From contig JAKITM010000002.1 of assembly GCA_021648045.1 (NCBI GenBank), positions 1 to 64,000 on the forward strand: 64,000 nt of DNA, given 5' to 3'. This stretch comes from Lysobacterales bacterium (GTDB lineage Bacteria > Pseudomonadota > Gammaproteobacteria > Xanthomonadales > SZUA-36). Below, one piece after another: positions 63,768 to 64,000 of the stretch; positions within the stretch are counted from its first letter, which is position 1, and each line of letters starts with the position of its first letter. Under the pieces are notes generated by a model. That model made no database searches and had not been told where the DNA came from. It worked only from the letters and a program-made list of their open reading frames with translations. Both the position numbers and the translations under genes were made by a program.

Positions 63768-64000
63768 TAATCCTAAATATGCCTGACGGCTCAGCAGAGA
63801 CGGTTGAAAAAATAGTAGCTAATACACGACACTTTCTGAACTATAATTAATGTAGTCTAACAAAGAACAGTCTGAATTGAGATAATAAATGCAATTTCCT
63901 GAGAAAGGTGGCCAGGTGTTATAGCTCGTTATTTTTTCGTCAAAGGAATAATACACTAATGAGCTATAAACAGCTGACCGATACCAGATTTATGAGATAA
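63768..64000. other. Window end, possible IS30 fragment
   Basis: AT-rich, no clear gene. At 63959-64000 a 13-codon frame MSYKQLTDTRFMR resembles the first residues of IS30 transposases (MSYxQLT...) but stops at once. It may be the decayed edge of an IS30 copy that continues past the window. Confidence 0.3.

Overview
The window is a chromosomal segment around the replication origin of a gammaproteobacterium, probably a marine member of the Cellvibrionales/Pseudomonadales/Alteromonadales side of the class. The evidence is the conserved block gyrB-recF-dnaN-dnaA (minus strand) facing rpmH-rnpA-yidC-mnmE (plus strand), with DnaA boxes in both gaps flanking dnaA and two parS sites inside recF. Broad housekeeping content (hemL, hemN, ubiA, queD, rep, slyX, modABC, FNR/Anr) agrees. 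I cannot name the genus from sequence alone.

Layout. 1-3.56 kb: a minus-strand string of small singleton genes (gluzincin-like protease, zinc-ribbon membrane protein, two GNAT acetyltransferases, DUF4177-like protein), separated by imperfect inverted repeats that look like integron attC sites. No integrase is visible. The left edge is the start of an IS630-like transposase. 3.57-5.04 kb: a decayed IS1182-like element with nested inverted repeats. 5.05-9.7 kb: AT-rich accessory genes on the plus strand (cytochrome c, sulfotransferase remnant, HAD protein, class D beta-lactamase coupled to a methyltransferase, flavodoxin-like reductase, SGNH lipoprotein). 9.7-20 kb: a TonB receptor behind a probable Fur-controlled promoter, an orphan EncFtn-type ferritin-like protein, a LysE exporter, DeaD helicase, an FMN-dependent hydroxyacid dehydrogenase with modABC, and OsmC.

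20-30.6 kb: the origin block. 30.7-35.8 kb: an exporter operon of one ATPase, three tandem HlyD-like adaptors and one MacB/FtsX-type permease, sitting directly after mnmE. 35.9-49.5 kb: SLOG/molybdenum-carrier-like protein, M20 peptidase and POT peptide transporter, HemY-type protoporphyrinogen oxidase, beta-CASP nuclease, YpfJ-type metalloprotease, Rep, thymidine kinase, peroxiredoxin, SlyX and hemolysin III.

49.7-57 kb: a redox/low-oxygen block: an FAD/[4Fe-4S] oxidoreductase plus KorA/KorB 2-oxoacid:ferredoxin oxidoreductase, an FNR/Anr regulator with all four cluster cysteines, and hemN behind a consensus FNR box. A probable small RNA with a strong terminator is read away from hemN. 57-60 kb: queD, hemL, rubredoxin, ubiA. 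60.1-64 kb: a decayed surface-polysaccharide region with a broken family 2 glycosyltransferase, an exostosin-like protein, a sulfotransferase-like protein, a frameshifted remnant, a GT-A-like protein and a 46-bp direct repeat.

The most unusual items are the integrase-less cassette array, the orphan EncFtn, the three-adaptor exporter, the candidate sRNA beside hemN, and the parS pair encoded in recF.
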